Shown here piece after piece: positions 8,097 to 16,472 of a stretch of DNA of 64,000 bases (position 1 is the first letter of the stretch; each line of letters opens with the position of its first letter). The DNA is from Fulvivirgaceae bacterium JP3-4 (GTDB lineage Bacteria; Bacteroidota; Bacteroidia; Cytophagales; Cyclobacteriaceae): contig JARKND010000004.1 in NCBI GenBank assembly GCA_029309925.1, positions 975,663-1,039,662 on the forward strand, read 5' to 3'. The notes under the pieces are model-generated. The model was not told the DNA's origin and searched no databases. It saw only the letters and a program-made list of their open reading frames with translations. The translations under genes were made by a program, and so were the position numbers.

Positions 8097-9356
8097 ATGA
8101 AAACTGTACTGGCTGAATTATTGACGATCGGTGATGAAATTCTATACGGGCAGATTGTTGATACAAATTCGCAATGGATGAGCGTGGAGTTAAGCAATAT
8201 TGGCATCAAGGTCATTCGCAAAACGACAGTAGGTGATGTGGAAGATGAAATCCTTACCGCTTTCGCGGAAGCAGAAAAACGCGCTGATATCGTTCTCATC
8301 ACGGGTGGCCTGGGTCCGACCAGTGATGATCTGACCAAGCCGTGCCTCGCGAAATATTTCAACTGCGGCCTGAAAATGCATGAGGAAGCGCTACAGGAAG
8401 TAACGGAGTTTTTTAAAAGCCGCGGTCGCGAGCTGACGGAAGTCAATCGACAGCAGGCAGCGTTGCCGGAATGCTGTGAGAAAATTACCAACGCCATGGG
8501 TACGGCACCGGGAATGTGGTTTGAAAAAAATGGAAAAGTATTTGTGTCGATGCCTGGCGTGCCGCATGAAATGAAGCGCATGATGACGAACATCATTATC
8601 CCGAAGCTGACAAAGACTTTTAATACACCGGTTATTTATCATAAAGTAATTCGCACAGCCGGAATTGGCGAATCCTTCCTCGCAGAGAAAATTGAAGCTT
8701 GGGAAAAGGCCTTGCCTCCGCACGTGAAGCTCGCGTACCTTCCAAGTCTCGGAGAAGTTAAGCTTCGCCTGACGAGCATTGGCAATTCACTTTTAGATCT
8801 GCAGAAAGAAACTGAGGCGCTCACGGAAAACCTGATCGGTCGTGTTGGGCATTTCATCTATGGATTTGGTGAAGATCCACTCGAAGTTGCAGTTGGCAAT
8901 CTGCTGAAAGAAAAAAATCTAACCCTGGCGGTAGCTGAAAGTTGCACCGGAGGATACCTGTCACACCTCATCACGAGTGTTCCCGGCAGTTCGCAGTACT
9001 TCCTCGGAAGCATCATTCCCTATGCATATGAAATCAAAATGCGCCAGCTGGGTGTGAGACCGGAGACACTCGAGAAATTCGGAGCGGTCAGTGAAGAGAC
9101 AATTAAGGAAATGGCGAATCTTGTGAGAGCGAAATTCAACACAGACATTGGAGTGGCTACCAGTGGTATTGCCGGTCCTGGTGGAGCAACTCCTGAGAAG
9201 CCCGTGGGCACCGTATGGATTGCATACTCTGACAAACATCAAACCGTCACGCGGAAATTACAGCTTTCGAAAGACAGGTTGATCAATATCAAAATGGCAT
9301 CAACAGCAGTGCTGAATCTTATTCGACTGAGTCTTCCCTCAAACGCCATGGGTTGA
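8097..9356 (+). CDS. cinA: CinA family protein (competence/damage-inducible; nicotinamide-nucleotide amidase)
   Basis: 419 residues, the usual two-domain length. The N-terminal MoCF/COG1058 domain (about 1-170) shows ELLTIGDEILYGQIVDTN and the nucleotide-binding ITGGLGPTSDDLT block. The C-terminal CinA/PncC domain (about 260-415) shows AESCTGGYLSHLIT, VPGSSQYFLGSIIPYA and TSGIAGPGGATPEKPVG, the deamidase signature. Family members hydrolyse NMN to nicotinate mononucleotide in pyridine-nucleotide salvage and may act as ADP-ribose pyrophosphatases. The ATG at 8097 (MKTVLAELL) is chosen over one 69 bases upstream because family proteins begin just before this strand. A TATTTTTG box lies 17 bases ahead. 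Confidence 0.95.
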   Translation: MKTVLAELLTIGDEILYGQIVDTNSQWMSVELSNIGIKVIRKTTVGDVEDEILTAFAEAEKRADIVLITGGLGPTSDDLTKPCLAKYFNCGLKMHEEALQEVTEFFKSRGRELTEVNRQQAALPECCEKITNAMGTAPGMWFEKNGKVFVSMPGVPHEMKRMMTNIIIPKLTKTFNTPVIYHKVIRTAGIGESFLAEKIEAWEKALPPHVKLAYLPSLGEVKLRLTSIGNSLLDLQKETEALTENLIGRVGHFIYGFGEDPLEVAVGNLLKEKNLTLAVAESCTGGYLSHLITSVPGSSQYFLGSIIPYAYEIKMRQLGVRPETLEKFGAVSEETIKEMANLVRAKFNTDIGVATSGIAGPGGATPEKPVGTVWIAYSDKHQTVTRKLQLSKDRLINIKMASTAVLNLIRLSLPSNAMG

Positions 9357-9428
9357 AGCCTTATGGCAATTTGAAATTTCAGCTGCTTAAGTACTTCACC
9401 GGTAGATGCAAAATTTCCGTACGCACTC

Positions 9429-9476
9429 CGACCCCGAAGGGGTCGTTTATAACCACCGGGTGCCAACCCGATGGTT
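9429..9476. repeat. Double-hairpin intergenic repeat
   Basis: Two hairpins lie five bases apart in the 300-base gap after cinA: CGACCCC-GAA-GGGGTCG at 9429-9445 (7-bp perfect stem, 3-base loop), then AACCACCGGGT at 9451-9461 pairing with ACCCGATGGTT at 9466-9476 (one mismatch). Neither has a following T-run, so it is not a typical terminator. The wording (GACCCC-GGGGTC next to CCACCGGGT) resembles palindromic intergenic repeats seen in other Bacteroidota, recalled rather than checked. The rest of the gap shows nothing else. Confidence 0.6.
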
Positions 9477-9656
9477 CAAGAGGTGATGTATTTGTGCGAA
9501 CTGCCAGTGATTAGGTCGGCACGGCTGCTCATCGCACGACACGCACACATCTTATAAAGATGCAATTTTCCACGACAGACATATCCCCATTTATTACGCC
9601 TCGATTCCGTTTGGAACTTAACCGTGCTGCTCCCATCTTTCGAAAAATCAAACGTG

Positions 9657-10067
9657 ATGGACCTGAGGATAAACCATATTGCATTGCTTGTCCATGATTA
9701 TGACGAAGCCATTGCATTTTACACAACCAAATTACCATTCGATCTCATCGAAGACACAAGGCTCAACGAACATAAACGATGGGTTGTGGTAAAGCCGAAG
9801 GGAATAGGATCATGCTCCTTACTCCTCGCCAAAGCAAGCACTGAGGAGCAAAAGAAAGCAGTTGGGAATCAGTCGGGAGGTCGCGTATTTTTATTTCTGG
9901 CAACAGATGACTTCGATCGTGACTACAGGAATCTTCTGCTTCAACAAATCACAATTGTTCGTGAACCATCTGATGAGCCATATGGCAGAGTATGTGTGTT
10001 TGCCGATCTGTACGGAAATCTTTGGGACCTCATACAATATCATGACAACCCGAGCATCGAAATTTAG
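9657..10067 (+). CDS. VOC (glyoxalase/bleomycin-resistance) superfamily protein
   Basis: 136 residues from the ATG at 9657 (MDLRINHIALLV); an in-frame ATG 33 bases upstream only adds a leader that the family lacks. The first beta-alpha-beta-beta-beta unit is typical: INHIALLVHDYDEAIAFYT, with the first metal-ligand His in NHIA, and the second unit ends with REPSDEPYGRVCVFADLYGN followed by LWDLIQYH. VOC proteins are metal-dependent isomerases, lyases or dioxygenases, or binding proteins; substrate not predictable. Single-domain length means a dimer would form the active sites. Neighbours give no hint. Confidence 0.88.
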   Translation: MDLRINHIALLVHDYDEAIAFYTTKLPFDLIEDTRLNEHKRWVVVKPKGIGSCSLLLAKASTEEQKKAVGNQSGGRVFLFLATDDFDRDYRNLLLQQITIVREPSDEPYGRVCVFADLYGNLWDLIQYHDNPSIEI

Positions 10068-10194
10068 GAATTAGCCATTTCCCCTTTCCTTCATTTCCGT
10101 TTTCTCCCGTTTTTCCAGTGACTAATGACTTTTTTGCTTCACGCCAAGCCGGGATTACTCCCGAACCTGGCTATGAAGCGCACAGCAGCCCGTG

Positions 10195-10896
10195 TCATTG
10201 CAAGTGTCTCCACTGAATGCGTTCAATTTCTTCATCGGTGAGATTGAGTCGCCTTCTGTTGGTGTAATAGAATCCGAAGGCAAAGGCTATGTTTTTAATG
10301 ATATTGTTCACGTTGTGGAAGCCCCATGCCATACGAGCCGTGTCTGGAGAAAGCTCCGTGAGCACATGGTTAGCTATAATGAACAGAAAAAAGTTGAAGC
10401 TGAAGTAAAGCATTATCGCTGCATTAAAGATCAAACCACTGTAGAGATTCCTGTCGAGGAGCGGAGGCTTTTCAACCTGGTAGTTGTTGTAGACTATCCC
10501 GAAAATTACTAAGATCGACCCTGTAACAGCCCACATTTCTCCCTGAAAAGTGAATATATCGTGATACATATTAACGAACCACAGGGCAACCAAATAGGCT
10601 CCAATCCCAAAATATAAATAACCCCGATTCTTAAATTGAAAAACAACTTCATAGTAATACCATCCGAGGACGGCAAACACCGCGAAATAATAAATATTGA
10701 ATAGGATTGATGTTGATGCTGCGGCCTGTGCGAATAAAAACCCAATCAAATCTGAAATAGCTGAAACTAACACCACGATTCCGACAATATGGTTCTCCTT
10801 CGGGAGATGCTTGAATTTAAGGCCATAAAAAAATAATGGCAACAATACTGAGGCGTTTGACAAATAGCGAATCATCTCAATGCTTTCCGGTCTCAT
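10195..10896 (-). CDS. Seven-helix integral membrane protein of unknown function
   Basis: 233 residues, mostly hydrophobic, with about seven membrane segments (for example SNASVLLPLFFYGL, IVGIVVLVSAISDLIGFLFA, ILFNIYYFAVFAVLGWYYY, AVTGSILVIFGIVY and LIFNAAIMLYFSFNFFLFII) and a short basic tail (TNRRRLNLTDEEIERIQW). No family is recognised with certainty; similar 7-TM proteins in Bacteroidota often accompany signalling genes. The start may be the second Met (MIRYLSNAS). It begins 12 bases after the stop of the lipoprotein gene at 10909 on the same strand, so the pair is probably an operon. Confidence 0.72.
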   Translation of the reverse strand: MRPESIEMIRYLSNASVLLPLFFYGLKFKHLPKENHIVGIVVLVSAISDLIGFLFAQAAASTSILFNIYYFAVFAVLGWYYYEVVFQFKNRGYLYFGIGAYLVALWFVNMYHDIFTFQGEMWAVTGSILVIFGIVYNNYQVEKPPLLDRNLYSGLIFNAAIMLYFSFNFFLFIIANHVLTELSPDTARMAWGFHNVNNIIKNIAFAFGFYYTNRRRLNLTDEEIERIQWRHLQ

Positions 10897-10908
10897 CTTA
10901 TCAAGGCG

Positions 10909-11547
10909 TTAGTTTGCACATGGAGGGCAGGGGTTCGATGCATCATAAACCGTCACGTCCTCACCATCTGTTCTGCCGCCTGAAACACCCTTCGTATTGT
11001 AAACAAACAGCAAAACCTGTTCTTCATTTTCATCGTTGAGGCCCCGGACAATATCTACGTAATTGAAAGCTTCGTTGGATTGGATCTCGCGAACCACATC
11101 GCTGCCAAAGAAATGATACCACGGTGTGGCTGCATGCGTTTCTGAATAATTCGCTGCCCAATCATGGGCTTGTTCAGCACTGACTAGTAATCCGGTTGAC
11201 AGGTCGAGGATATCACTGGTGAAGAGCTGACCATCATCATTCATTGCAAAGATCATCGGGTGATAGTCATTGTTGACGTCAAGCCCATGGTGAATCACCA
11301 CACCGAGTTGTTGAGAGGCATCTCCGATAATGTCGTTCAGTGTTTCGGCATCAAGGGAGTAAGCACCTGTCGTTCTGCCTTTCGTATATGACGAAAAATT
11401 GCCCACCCACCGATTTGCAACAGACAGCGGAATCTGTTCACCCACCTGCCTGTTGAAATGTTTTGGAAATTTCTGTGTATTGTCTTTTGACTCGTGACAG
11501 GAAGTTAACACAGAAGTAATTAGTACAGCGATAAATAATTTTTTCAT
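10909..11547 (-). CDS. Hypothetical lipoprotein with Cys-rich C-terminus
   Basis: 212 residues from MKKLFIAV (start at 11547; a Met three codons upstream is less likely because it would precede the lysines of the signal). Lipoprotein signal with lipobox LTSC (VLITSVLTSC). The mature protein has no recognised domain; it has regions QIPLSVANRWVGNF and AYSLDAETLNDIIGDASQ, and ends in NPCPPCAN, two closely spaced cysteines at the very C-terminus. It lies directly upstream of the 7-TM gene, so the two may work together in the envelope. Function unknown. Confidence 0.75.
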   Translation of the reverse strand: MKKLFIAVLITSVLTSCHESKDNTQKFPKHFNRQVGEQIPLSVANRWVGNFSSYTKGRTTGAYSLDAETLNDIIGDASQQLGVVIHHGLDVNNDYHPMIFAMNDDGQLFTSDILDLSTGLLVSAEQAHDWAANYSETHAATPWYHFFGSDVVREIQSNEAFNYVDIVRGLNDENEEQVLLFVYNTKGVSGGRTDGEDVTVYDASNPCPPCAN

Positions 11548-11721
11548 ACAGTTCATTGATTTAAGATGTTAGTACACTCAGAAATCAATTCGCGAAAAAA
11601 TTAACCGAAGATTTGCAATGGGGGTTGCGCGTGATAAAAGTAGAGCATCAGCAAAACATTGAACAGCGAAATGAAATTTATTCTTAAATTTTCCCAATAA
11701 TCAGGGTAGGAAAAATCCGGT

Positions 11722-12201
11722 ATGCAACCTCAAATCAAATCCATCAGCGAAATAAAAATGATAGGCATAAGCCTGACGATGTCTCATGTGAATAATCGTA
11801 CAGGAGAGCTCTGGCGTTCGTTCATGCCGCGAAGAAGAGAGATAGCCCATACGTTAGGCCAGGATTTGATCTCATTACAACAATACGATCCTGACTATTT
11901 TCGTCATTTCGATCCTTCTCGCAGCTTCATCAAGTGGGCGGGAGCGGAAGTATCCGCGTTTGATCATCTACCGGAAGGAATGCAAACCCTTGTGATTCCA
12001 GGTGGTCTCTATGCAATCTTCCTTCACAAAGGCGCGAGCAATGACAACAGTACTTTTGAGTACATCTTCTCCCAGTGGTTGCCTGCATCTGACTACATTC
12101 TCGCGCATCGCCCGCACTTCGAACGCTTGGGAGCCAGGTACAAAAATCTCGACCCGTCTTCTGAAGAGGACATCTATATTCCAATCGAGCCGAGGCGTTA
12201 G
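11722..12201 (+). CDS. GyrI-like / AraC effector-binding domain protein
   Basis: 159 residues making up one GyrI-like (SOUL/effector-binding) domain without a DNA-binding part. Such proteins bind small hydrophobic or cationic molecules, and some hydrolyse or sequester them. Supporting segments: the opening IKMIGISLTMSHVNNRTGELWRSF helix-strand, then WAGAEVSAFDHLPEGMQTLVIPGGLYAIFLHKG, which is the typical central strand with the short GLYA turn, and the closing EYIFSQWLPASDY ... FERLG ... EDIYIPIEP. A regulatory role by direct DNA binding is not expected. Stand-alone gene. Confidence 0.85.
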   Translation: MQPQIKSISEIKMIGISLTMSHVNNRTGELWRSFMPRRREIAHTLGQDLISLQQYDPDYFRHFDPSRSFIKWAGAEVSAFDHLPEGMQTLVIPGGLYAIFLHKGASNDNSTFEYIFSQWLPASDYILAHRPHFERLGARYKNLDPSSEEDIYIPIEPRR

Positions 12202-12372
12202 ATAGAGGTTGTCATTCCTTAATCAAAATGGTTCCGCTTTCGAGAATAAATTTTTAACGCATCAGTGCAGCAGACAGCAATTCATTTCTGGCATTTCGTT
12301 TGGAATCATGTTTTCGTCCGTGACTTTGAAACAGCTGATCAGACGTCACGGCATCTTAAACGAAAACATTAT

Positions 12373-13104
12373 ATGAAAAAGATATTTACACTTTTCGCTC
12401 TTTTATTGACGCTCGTGTCGACAGCAAGTTTCGCCCAGTACCGCGAAGGACGCACCACCTACAGTGACGATCCGCAGCCCAAACGTTATTTTAAGATCGG
12501 TACACAAATTCCGTTTCAGCATTCTATTGTTTATGATCACGGAATAGCGCCCGGCTTTTCGATTAACGCAGGCATCGGCCTCATCACAGGTCCGTACACA
12601 AACATGATCTTTTCGGGCCTGGAGAATAATGGTATGATAAAAAGCAATGAACGCGCTGTTATTGACCGCACTTTTCAGCTTGGTGTAACGTACCAGTTAG
12701 GCGCAAATTTCCACTTTGACAAGAACTATATACGGGCCTACGGTCAGCTGATGACATTGAATGGCGATATGAGCTACAGCGACCTTGCAAACCTTTACCT
12801 TGGCACCAATATTCCAGATGTCACTCGTTTTCTAAATCCGATCGACATCCGATCGAATGTGCCGATGATTGGCGTGTTGTACGGCAGAAGATTTTCAATC
12901 GGTGAAAACTCCGAGATCCACCTTGAAGGATCGATTGGCAAAACACTGGGGCACAATACAAAGTATGAGACAAACACATTTTTAGATCGCGTTAATTTCG
13001 TGAATGACGTGATCTACAGTGGAATCGACAACGATCTTGACAGCTTTTTCACAAAGAAAGGTTGGCTTCCAAGCCTGAACGTTTACTACGTGTATAAATT
13101 CTAA
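12373..13104 (+). CDS. Secreted/outer-membrane beta-barrel hypothetical protein
   Basis: 243 residues from MKKIFTLFALLLTLVST, chosen because it starts the signal peptide (cleavage near TASFAQ); an in-frame ATG 108 bases upstream would bury the signal. The mature part alternates polar and hydrophobic residues in strands (FKIGTQIPFQHSIVYDHG, FQLGVTYQLGANFHFD, NIPMIGVLYGRRFSIG-like segments) and ends VYYVYKF with a terminal Phe, as outer-membrane barrels do. Probably an 8-10 stranded barrel of the OMP_b-brl type. Function unknown. A perfect 15-bp stem terminator follows the stop. Confidence 0.78.
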   Translation: MKKIFTLFALLLTLVSTASFAQYREGRTTYSDDPQPKRYFKIGTQIPFQHSIVYDHGIAPGFSINAGIGLITGPYTNMIFSGLENNGMIKSNERAVIDRTFQLGVTYQLGANFHFDKNYIRAYGQLMTLNGDMSYSDLANLYLGTNIPDVTRFLNPIDIRSNVPMIGVLYGRRFSIGENSEIHLEGSIGKTLGHNTKYETNTFLDRVNFVNDVIYSGIDNDLDSFFTKKGWLPSLNVYYVYKF

Positions 13105-13111
13105 GAAAAGC

Positions 13112-13151
13112 ATAGCGCTGCGAAGACTGAGATCTTCGCAGCGCTATTTTT
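13112..13151 (+). terminator. Rho-independent terminator, 15-bp perfect stem
   Basis: ATAGCGCTGCGAAGA (13112-13126) pairs without mismatch with TCTTCGCAGCGCTAT (13133-13147) across a 6-base loop and runs into a TTTTT tract, directly after the barrel gene's stop. Confidence 0.9.
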
Positions 13152-13309
13152 GAATTATCGGAACTATTTGTCTTCATTGCAATGTTTCTTCATTACGAAT
13201 GCTGGAGGAACCGAATAATTCATTCACCTTTGCAGTTCGGGTATCGAAGACGTCCTGTCACACATCTCGCCTCTGATACAATCAACATTAACCTTTTACG
13301 TATTACCAT

Positions 13310-13618
13310 TTGATGAACATTTATGTAGGAAATCTCAATCGCCAGGCGACTGAGGCAGAAGTTCGCGCGCTCTTTGAAGCGTTCGGAGAAGTAAAGTCAG
13401 TTAAACTTGTGAAGGATTTCGCAACAGGTGAGCCCCGCGGGTTTGCTTTTGTCGAAATGCCGAAGCGGGAAGAGGCCAGCGAGGCCATCAGTGCATTAGA
13501 CTCGTCAGAATTTCAAAAGAGAACGCTGAAAATAAATGAAGCGAAGCCGAAAGGACCGGTCGTTTACAATAGTTTCTCGAGTCAGTATGGATATAAAAAC
13601 CGCTTTGAAAAATATTAA
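13310..13618 (+). CDS. RNA-binding protein with a single RRM domain
   Basis: 102 residues: one RNA recognition motif (about residues 3-80) and a short tail. RNP2 is IYVGNL near the N-terminus and RNP1 is RGFAFVEM, both with the aromatic residues that stack on RNA bases. Bacterial single-RRM proteins of this kind are common in Bacteroidota and cyanobacteria and bind single-stranded RNA, often in cold adaptation or mRNA handling; the target here is unknown. Two consecutive Met codons (13310, 13313) are both possible starts. A terminator hairpin follows 10 bases after the stop. Confidence 0.93.
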   Translation: MMNIYVGNLNRQATEAEVRALFEAFGEVKSVKLVKDFATGEPRGFAFVEMPKREEASEAISALDSSEFQKRTLKINEAKPKGPVVYNSFSSQYGYKNRFEKY

Positions 13619-13627
13619 CACAAAAAA

Positions 13628-13652
13628 AACCAACCGCAGGGTTGGTTTTTTT
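13628..13652. terminator. Bidirectional terminator between convergent genes
   Basis: AACCAACC (13628-13635), loop GCAG, GGTTGGTT (13640-13647), flanked by an A-run on the left and a T-run on the right, so it can stop transcription of the RRM gene on the plus strand and of the DUF2911 gene on the minus strand. Confidence 0.88.
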
Positions 13653-13654
13653 CT

Positions 13655-14200
13655 TTATTGAGCTTTCACCGGAATGATAAACCTCGTATCAGACCATTCA
13701 AAGATCATATTGATTCCGTCACCGGCAGGCGCGAGTGAGATTGTGTATTGCTCTACTGGAGACGAAATCTTCTCTACAGGTACTTTCGTCTTCAGCACAT
13801 CCAGGTCATAGTTGGGCTCGTAGGCGCCCCACTTGCCCAGCTCGGTATTGACGCCAATCTCAAATTCGTTTTCACCCGGTATAGCATACAAGCGATATGT
13901 TCCTGCCTTGAGCGGTGAGTTATTGAAGAGCACGTTGCGATTGAAAGTTACCTCCGTTGATTCGTTGGCACCGAGACGCCAGTATTTGCCCCACGGCTGA
14001 AGTGCGTCCTGACTTTCAGGACCGAAAATCAACCGACCGCGCACGGATGGTCTGCTGTACGTGACATTTACCGTAATTCCACCTGATGTAAGGGTTTCCT
14101 GTCCCGGAGGGCTCAACGTGCGGTTGCGATACATGAGATAGAGAAACGCTGCACCCAGCAGCACGACCAATGCCAGAACGCCAATGATTACCTTTTTCAT
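13655..14200 (-). CDS. DUF2911 domain protein, membrane-anchored
   Basis: 181 residues from the ATG at 14200 (MKKVIIGVLALVVLLG), chosen because it begins the N-terminal membrane segment; the frame extends 51 bases further upstream without signal character. After the anchor the DUF2911 core is clear: VTYSRPSVRGRLIFG, QPWGKYWRLGANESTEVTF and LKAGTYRLYAIPGENEFEIG. The family is widespread in Bacteroidota and predicted to sit in the periplasm as a beta-rich domain; no activity is known. The stop lies right beside the shared bidirectional terminator. Confidence 0.9.
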   Translation of the reverse strand: MKKVIIGVLALVVLLGAAFLYLMYRNRTLSPPGQETLTSGGITVNVTYSRPSVRGRLIFGPESQDALQPWGKYWRLGANESTEVTFNRNVLFNNSPLKAGTYRLYAIPGENEFEIGVNTELGKWGAYEPNYDLDVLKTKVPVEKISSPVEQYTISLAPAGDGINMIFEWSDTRFIIPVKAQ

Positions 14201-14310
14201 GCTATTTTGTTTTCGATACCGGTGAGATGCGACAGTGAACAACGTGCTCACGTATCCTAATCCGATTTAAAGATAACAAAAGAATTAAAACGGCTGGTAC
14301 CAGCTGTCAC

Positions 14311-14529
14311 TCAGGCTACAATATACCATTCGCCCCGATCGTTCCTGGAATAGGATAATCCATTGCTCATCACATGAATCGATCGACCTGCATCGTCAGT
14401 GAAATTTTTCTTTTCATATACGCGAATGCCTCCATTCTCACGTGTAAGGAACATACTCAATGCCTGAACTGTCGGTGAAACTTCATTCAACCACTGATCA
14501 TCTGTTTCTCGTACAAAAGCCTGGCTCAT
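14311..14529 (-). CDS. Small conserved hypothetical protein
   Basis: 72 residues from MSQAFVRETDDQW (start at 14529); a Met 57 bases upstream gives a leader without pattern. No signal peptide or membrane segment. Sequence includes WLNEVSPTVQALSMFLTREN and a strand-rich end RVYEKKNFTDDAGRSIHVMSNGLSY. Small proteins with this look are found in other Bacteroidota, recalled without a family name. Function unknown; no operon partner is evident. Confidence 0.6.
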   Translation of the reverse strand: MSQAFVRETDDQWLNEVSPTVQALSMFLTRENGGIRVYEKKNFTDDAGRSIHVMSNGLSYSRNDRGEWYIVA

Positions 14530-14626
14530 ACTCGAATGGGTTAAAAAATGATACCTCACAGACCTACCGGCAGCTAATATAACCATTTAAGAGGTGGCAG
14601 CGGTACGGATGAATGACCTTAAAAGA

Positions 14627-14663
14627 GAACGCAAGCTGCACTTACGGGACACAGCTTGCGTTC
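14627..14663 (-). terminator. Hairpin terminator, minus-strand direction
   Basis: GAACGCAAGCTG (14627-14638) pairs perfectly with CAGCTTGCGTTC (14652-14663), loop of 13. Read on the minus strand it is followed by TCTTTT, so it can end transcripts of the M23 peptidase gene, whose stop is about 127 bases upstream; on the plus strand no T-run follows. Confidence 0.65.
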
Positions 14664-14789
14664 ATTAGTTGTAGTTGTAGTTGGAAAACGGTTTTAAGAA
14701 TCTCAGTTGTCGTTGTGCACTTTCGCTGAGACACATGTAGACGTTTTGTGCTGCATCTTAAATATTTATGCCATATTCAGAAATGATAA

Positions 14790-16088
14790 TTACAAAAGCA
14801 TCCAGCCAACACGACCATCTCTTGTCATCACGTAGTAGTAGTCTTTAAAAGTAGCAAGTAACTCGACCGAAGGTTGGCGGACTTCTGTTACCGGAGCGGC
14901 ATCAATGGATGCAGCTGACATCAACGTCACAGGTTTCTTCAGCTTCAGCTTCTTCCCTTTTGCTATCGGAGCAACGAGCGACTTAAAAATAAAACCTTGC
15001 GTGTGATCAGGAAGCAGGACGCGATACCAATCTTTGCTTTGCGCGATTACACGAACGTAGGTATTCTGCGCTAATTTTTCATTGACGATGTATTTCTCAC
15101 CCGGACCGTTTCGCAGGCTAACGTGTTTGGCTGCAACACGGTATGCGAGCGGGTGGAATGTTGTGTCCCAGGGCAGTGATTCAACGATGTTGTCCAGTGT
15201 CTGAATATAGTGCAGCGGATCCTTCGCCCGGTTTTGATAGATACCAAAATGTAAATGCGGTGGTGTAAAGCGAGCGTTGCCAGTGTTACCAACAGTTCCG
15301 AGAAGATCTCCGCGTTTAAGTTTCATCCCGGTCTTCACAGCCTGTGAGTCGAGATGGGCAAAGTAGTAAGAATGCCCCCTCTTAAAATCCTGCAGCCAGA
15401 CCACCTTACCCCCAAGCTTACTTGTGCCGACCCGGGTCACAACGCCATCGGTAGGCGCCACTACTAATGTGCCCTTCCTGGCAAAAATATCTACACCTTC
15501 GTGCTTTCGTTTCCCACCATCGCGGGAAGCGCCATAAAAACTACCGATGCTCTTGTTACTCGCTCCCGCAACCGGATTAAGCAGCACCGGTGTGAGGGAA
15601 ATTCCAATTGTGTAATACACGTCAACAAGCAGTTCCGGCTGCACGCGCAGCAGGCATGTGTCTGCTTTCGCAAACTCGTAGGTAAGATTCAATGAGGAGT
15701 CACCGTGCGCGATTGCATTCCACTTCTGTTCTTTCCAAATGAAGAGGTCTGTAAACACTTTGGGGCTACCCTTTGGAAGGATCGCTCCATTCACTGTGAG
15801 CACCTGACCTTCGCGCGCAACGAAGGTATACGACCGCGCATCCGGCTCGGTAGCCTTGAAGTATCCGGATTCAGAATAAGGAAGTGTCACATTGATCGAA
15901 TCACGCATCGCCCGCTGACCTGCGCTAACCCAACGGGCACCAAGCGCAGTTTCATCGAGGTGAGCTTTTTCGAGCGATTCAAGGTATCGGCTTGAAGGTG
16001 CTTTTTCGGAAGTAAATTTTTTCAGCGGATTCACTCCGTTGCAACCGAGAAGTGCAACTGCGAGCAATAGGAAAATTGAAATGCGCAT
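14790..16088 (-). CDS. M23 family metallopeptidase lipoprotein with SH3-type domain
   Basis: 432 residues from MRISIFLLLAVALLGCNG, a lipoprotein signal with lipobox LLGC; a Met 24 bases upstream would weaken it. The peptidase domain (about 185-295) has the LytM zinc ligands H196 and D200 (KHEGVDIF), H245 (YFAHLD) and the HxH pair H278/H280 (PPHLHFG). Such enzymes cut peptidoglycan cross-bridges or activate amidases. A bacterial SH3-like domain follows (VSLRNGPGEKYIVNEKLA ... WYRVLL, about 320-375), as in wall-binding hydrolases, and a second SH3-like strand set may form the C-terminus (VELLATFKDYYYVMTRDGRV). Probably acts at the periplasmic face of the outer membrane. Confidence 0.9.
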   Translation of the reverse strand: MRISIFLLLAVALLGCNGVNPLKKFTSEKAPSSRYLESLEKAHLDETALGARWVSAGQRAMRDSINVTLPYSESGYFKATEPDARSYTFVAREGQVLTVNGAILPKGSPKVFTDLFIWKEQKWNAIAHGDSSLNLTYEFAKADTCLLRVQPELLVDVYYTIGISLTPVLLNPVAGASNKSIGSFYGASRDGGKRKHEGVDIFARKGTLVVAPTDGVVTRVGTSKLGGKVVWLQDFKRGHSYYFAHLDSQAVKTGMKLKRGDLLGTVGNTGNARFTPPHLHFGIYQNRAKDPLHYIQTLDNIVESLPWDTTFHPLAYRVAAKHVSLRNGPGEKYIVNEKLAQNTYVRVIAQSKDWYRVLLPDHTQGFIFKSLVAPIAKGKKLKLKKPVTLMSAASIDAAPVTEVRQPSVELLATFKDYYYVMTRDGRVGWMLL

Positions 16089-16139
16089 GTCTGGAAACGA
16101 CACGACATGCAACTTAGTTTGTCGTCCATGCAGTAAATC

Positions 16140-16340
16140 TCAGATCGCCCGAACGATCCGGAAGGGCAACGACAATATCGCTCCTACCAGTTTGAGCACG
16201 GCACCCACGGTGATACCGACAATACGGAAAGGCAGCAATATCAGCCAGATGATCGGAAAGAAGATCAAGAGCAGAATGGCAATGGGCCAGCACAATACAA
16301 ACAGCAGACACCAGAGAACCACAGCGAGAAACGTACGCAT
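16140..16340 (-). CDS. Small hydrophobic membrane protein
   Basis: 66 residues from MRTFLAVVLW (start 16340). Two membrane segments (LAVVLWCLLFVLCWPIAILLL and FPIIWLILLPFRIVGITVGAVL) and a basic end with the repeated LPFRIV motif (LLPFRIVG, SLPFRIVRA). Small proteins of this build are common in Bacteroidota and Proteobacteria genomes with no known function. The frame upstream contains another Met 30 bases away, less likely because it puts charged residues ahead of the helix. Confidence 0.62.
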   Translation of the reverse strand: MRTFLAVVLWCLLFVLCWPIAILLLIFFPIIWLILLPFRIVGITVGAVLKLVGAILSLPFRIVRAI

Positions 16341-16472
16341 AATTAAATATTTGTCAAACGGCAATTGCAAAATGCCCGCCAGTTTAGAAAACCCGCGAAT
16401 TTTAATCGGGAAGAGTTGTCAGATTTTTTTGACATTCAAAAATGCACAGCCCGGTGTTCACACATGTACAGG

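Noticed and set aside
10192..10512. Plus-strand 106-residue frame opposite the 7-TM gene.
   Set aside because: It lies entirely within the minus-strand 7-TM gene, whose hydrophobic pattern and operon position are convincing; the plus frame has no motif.
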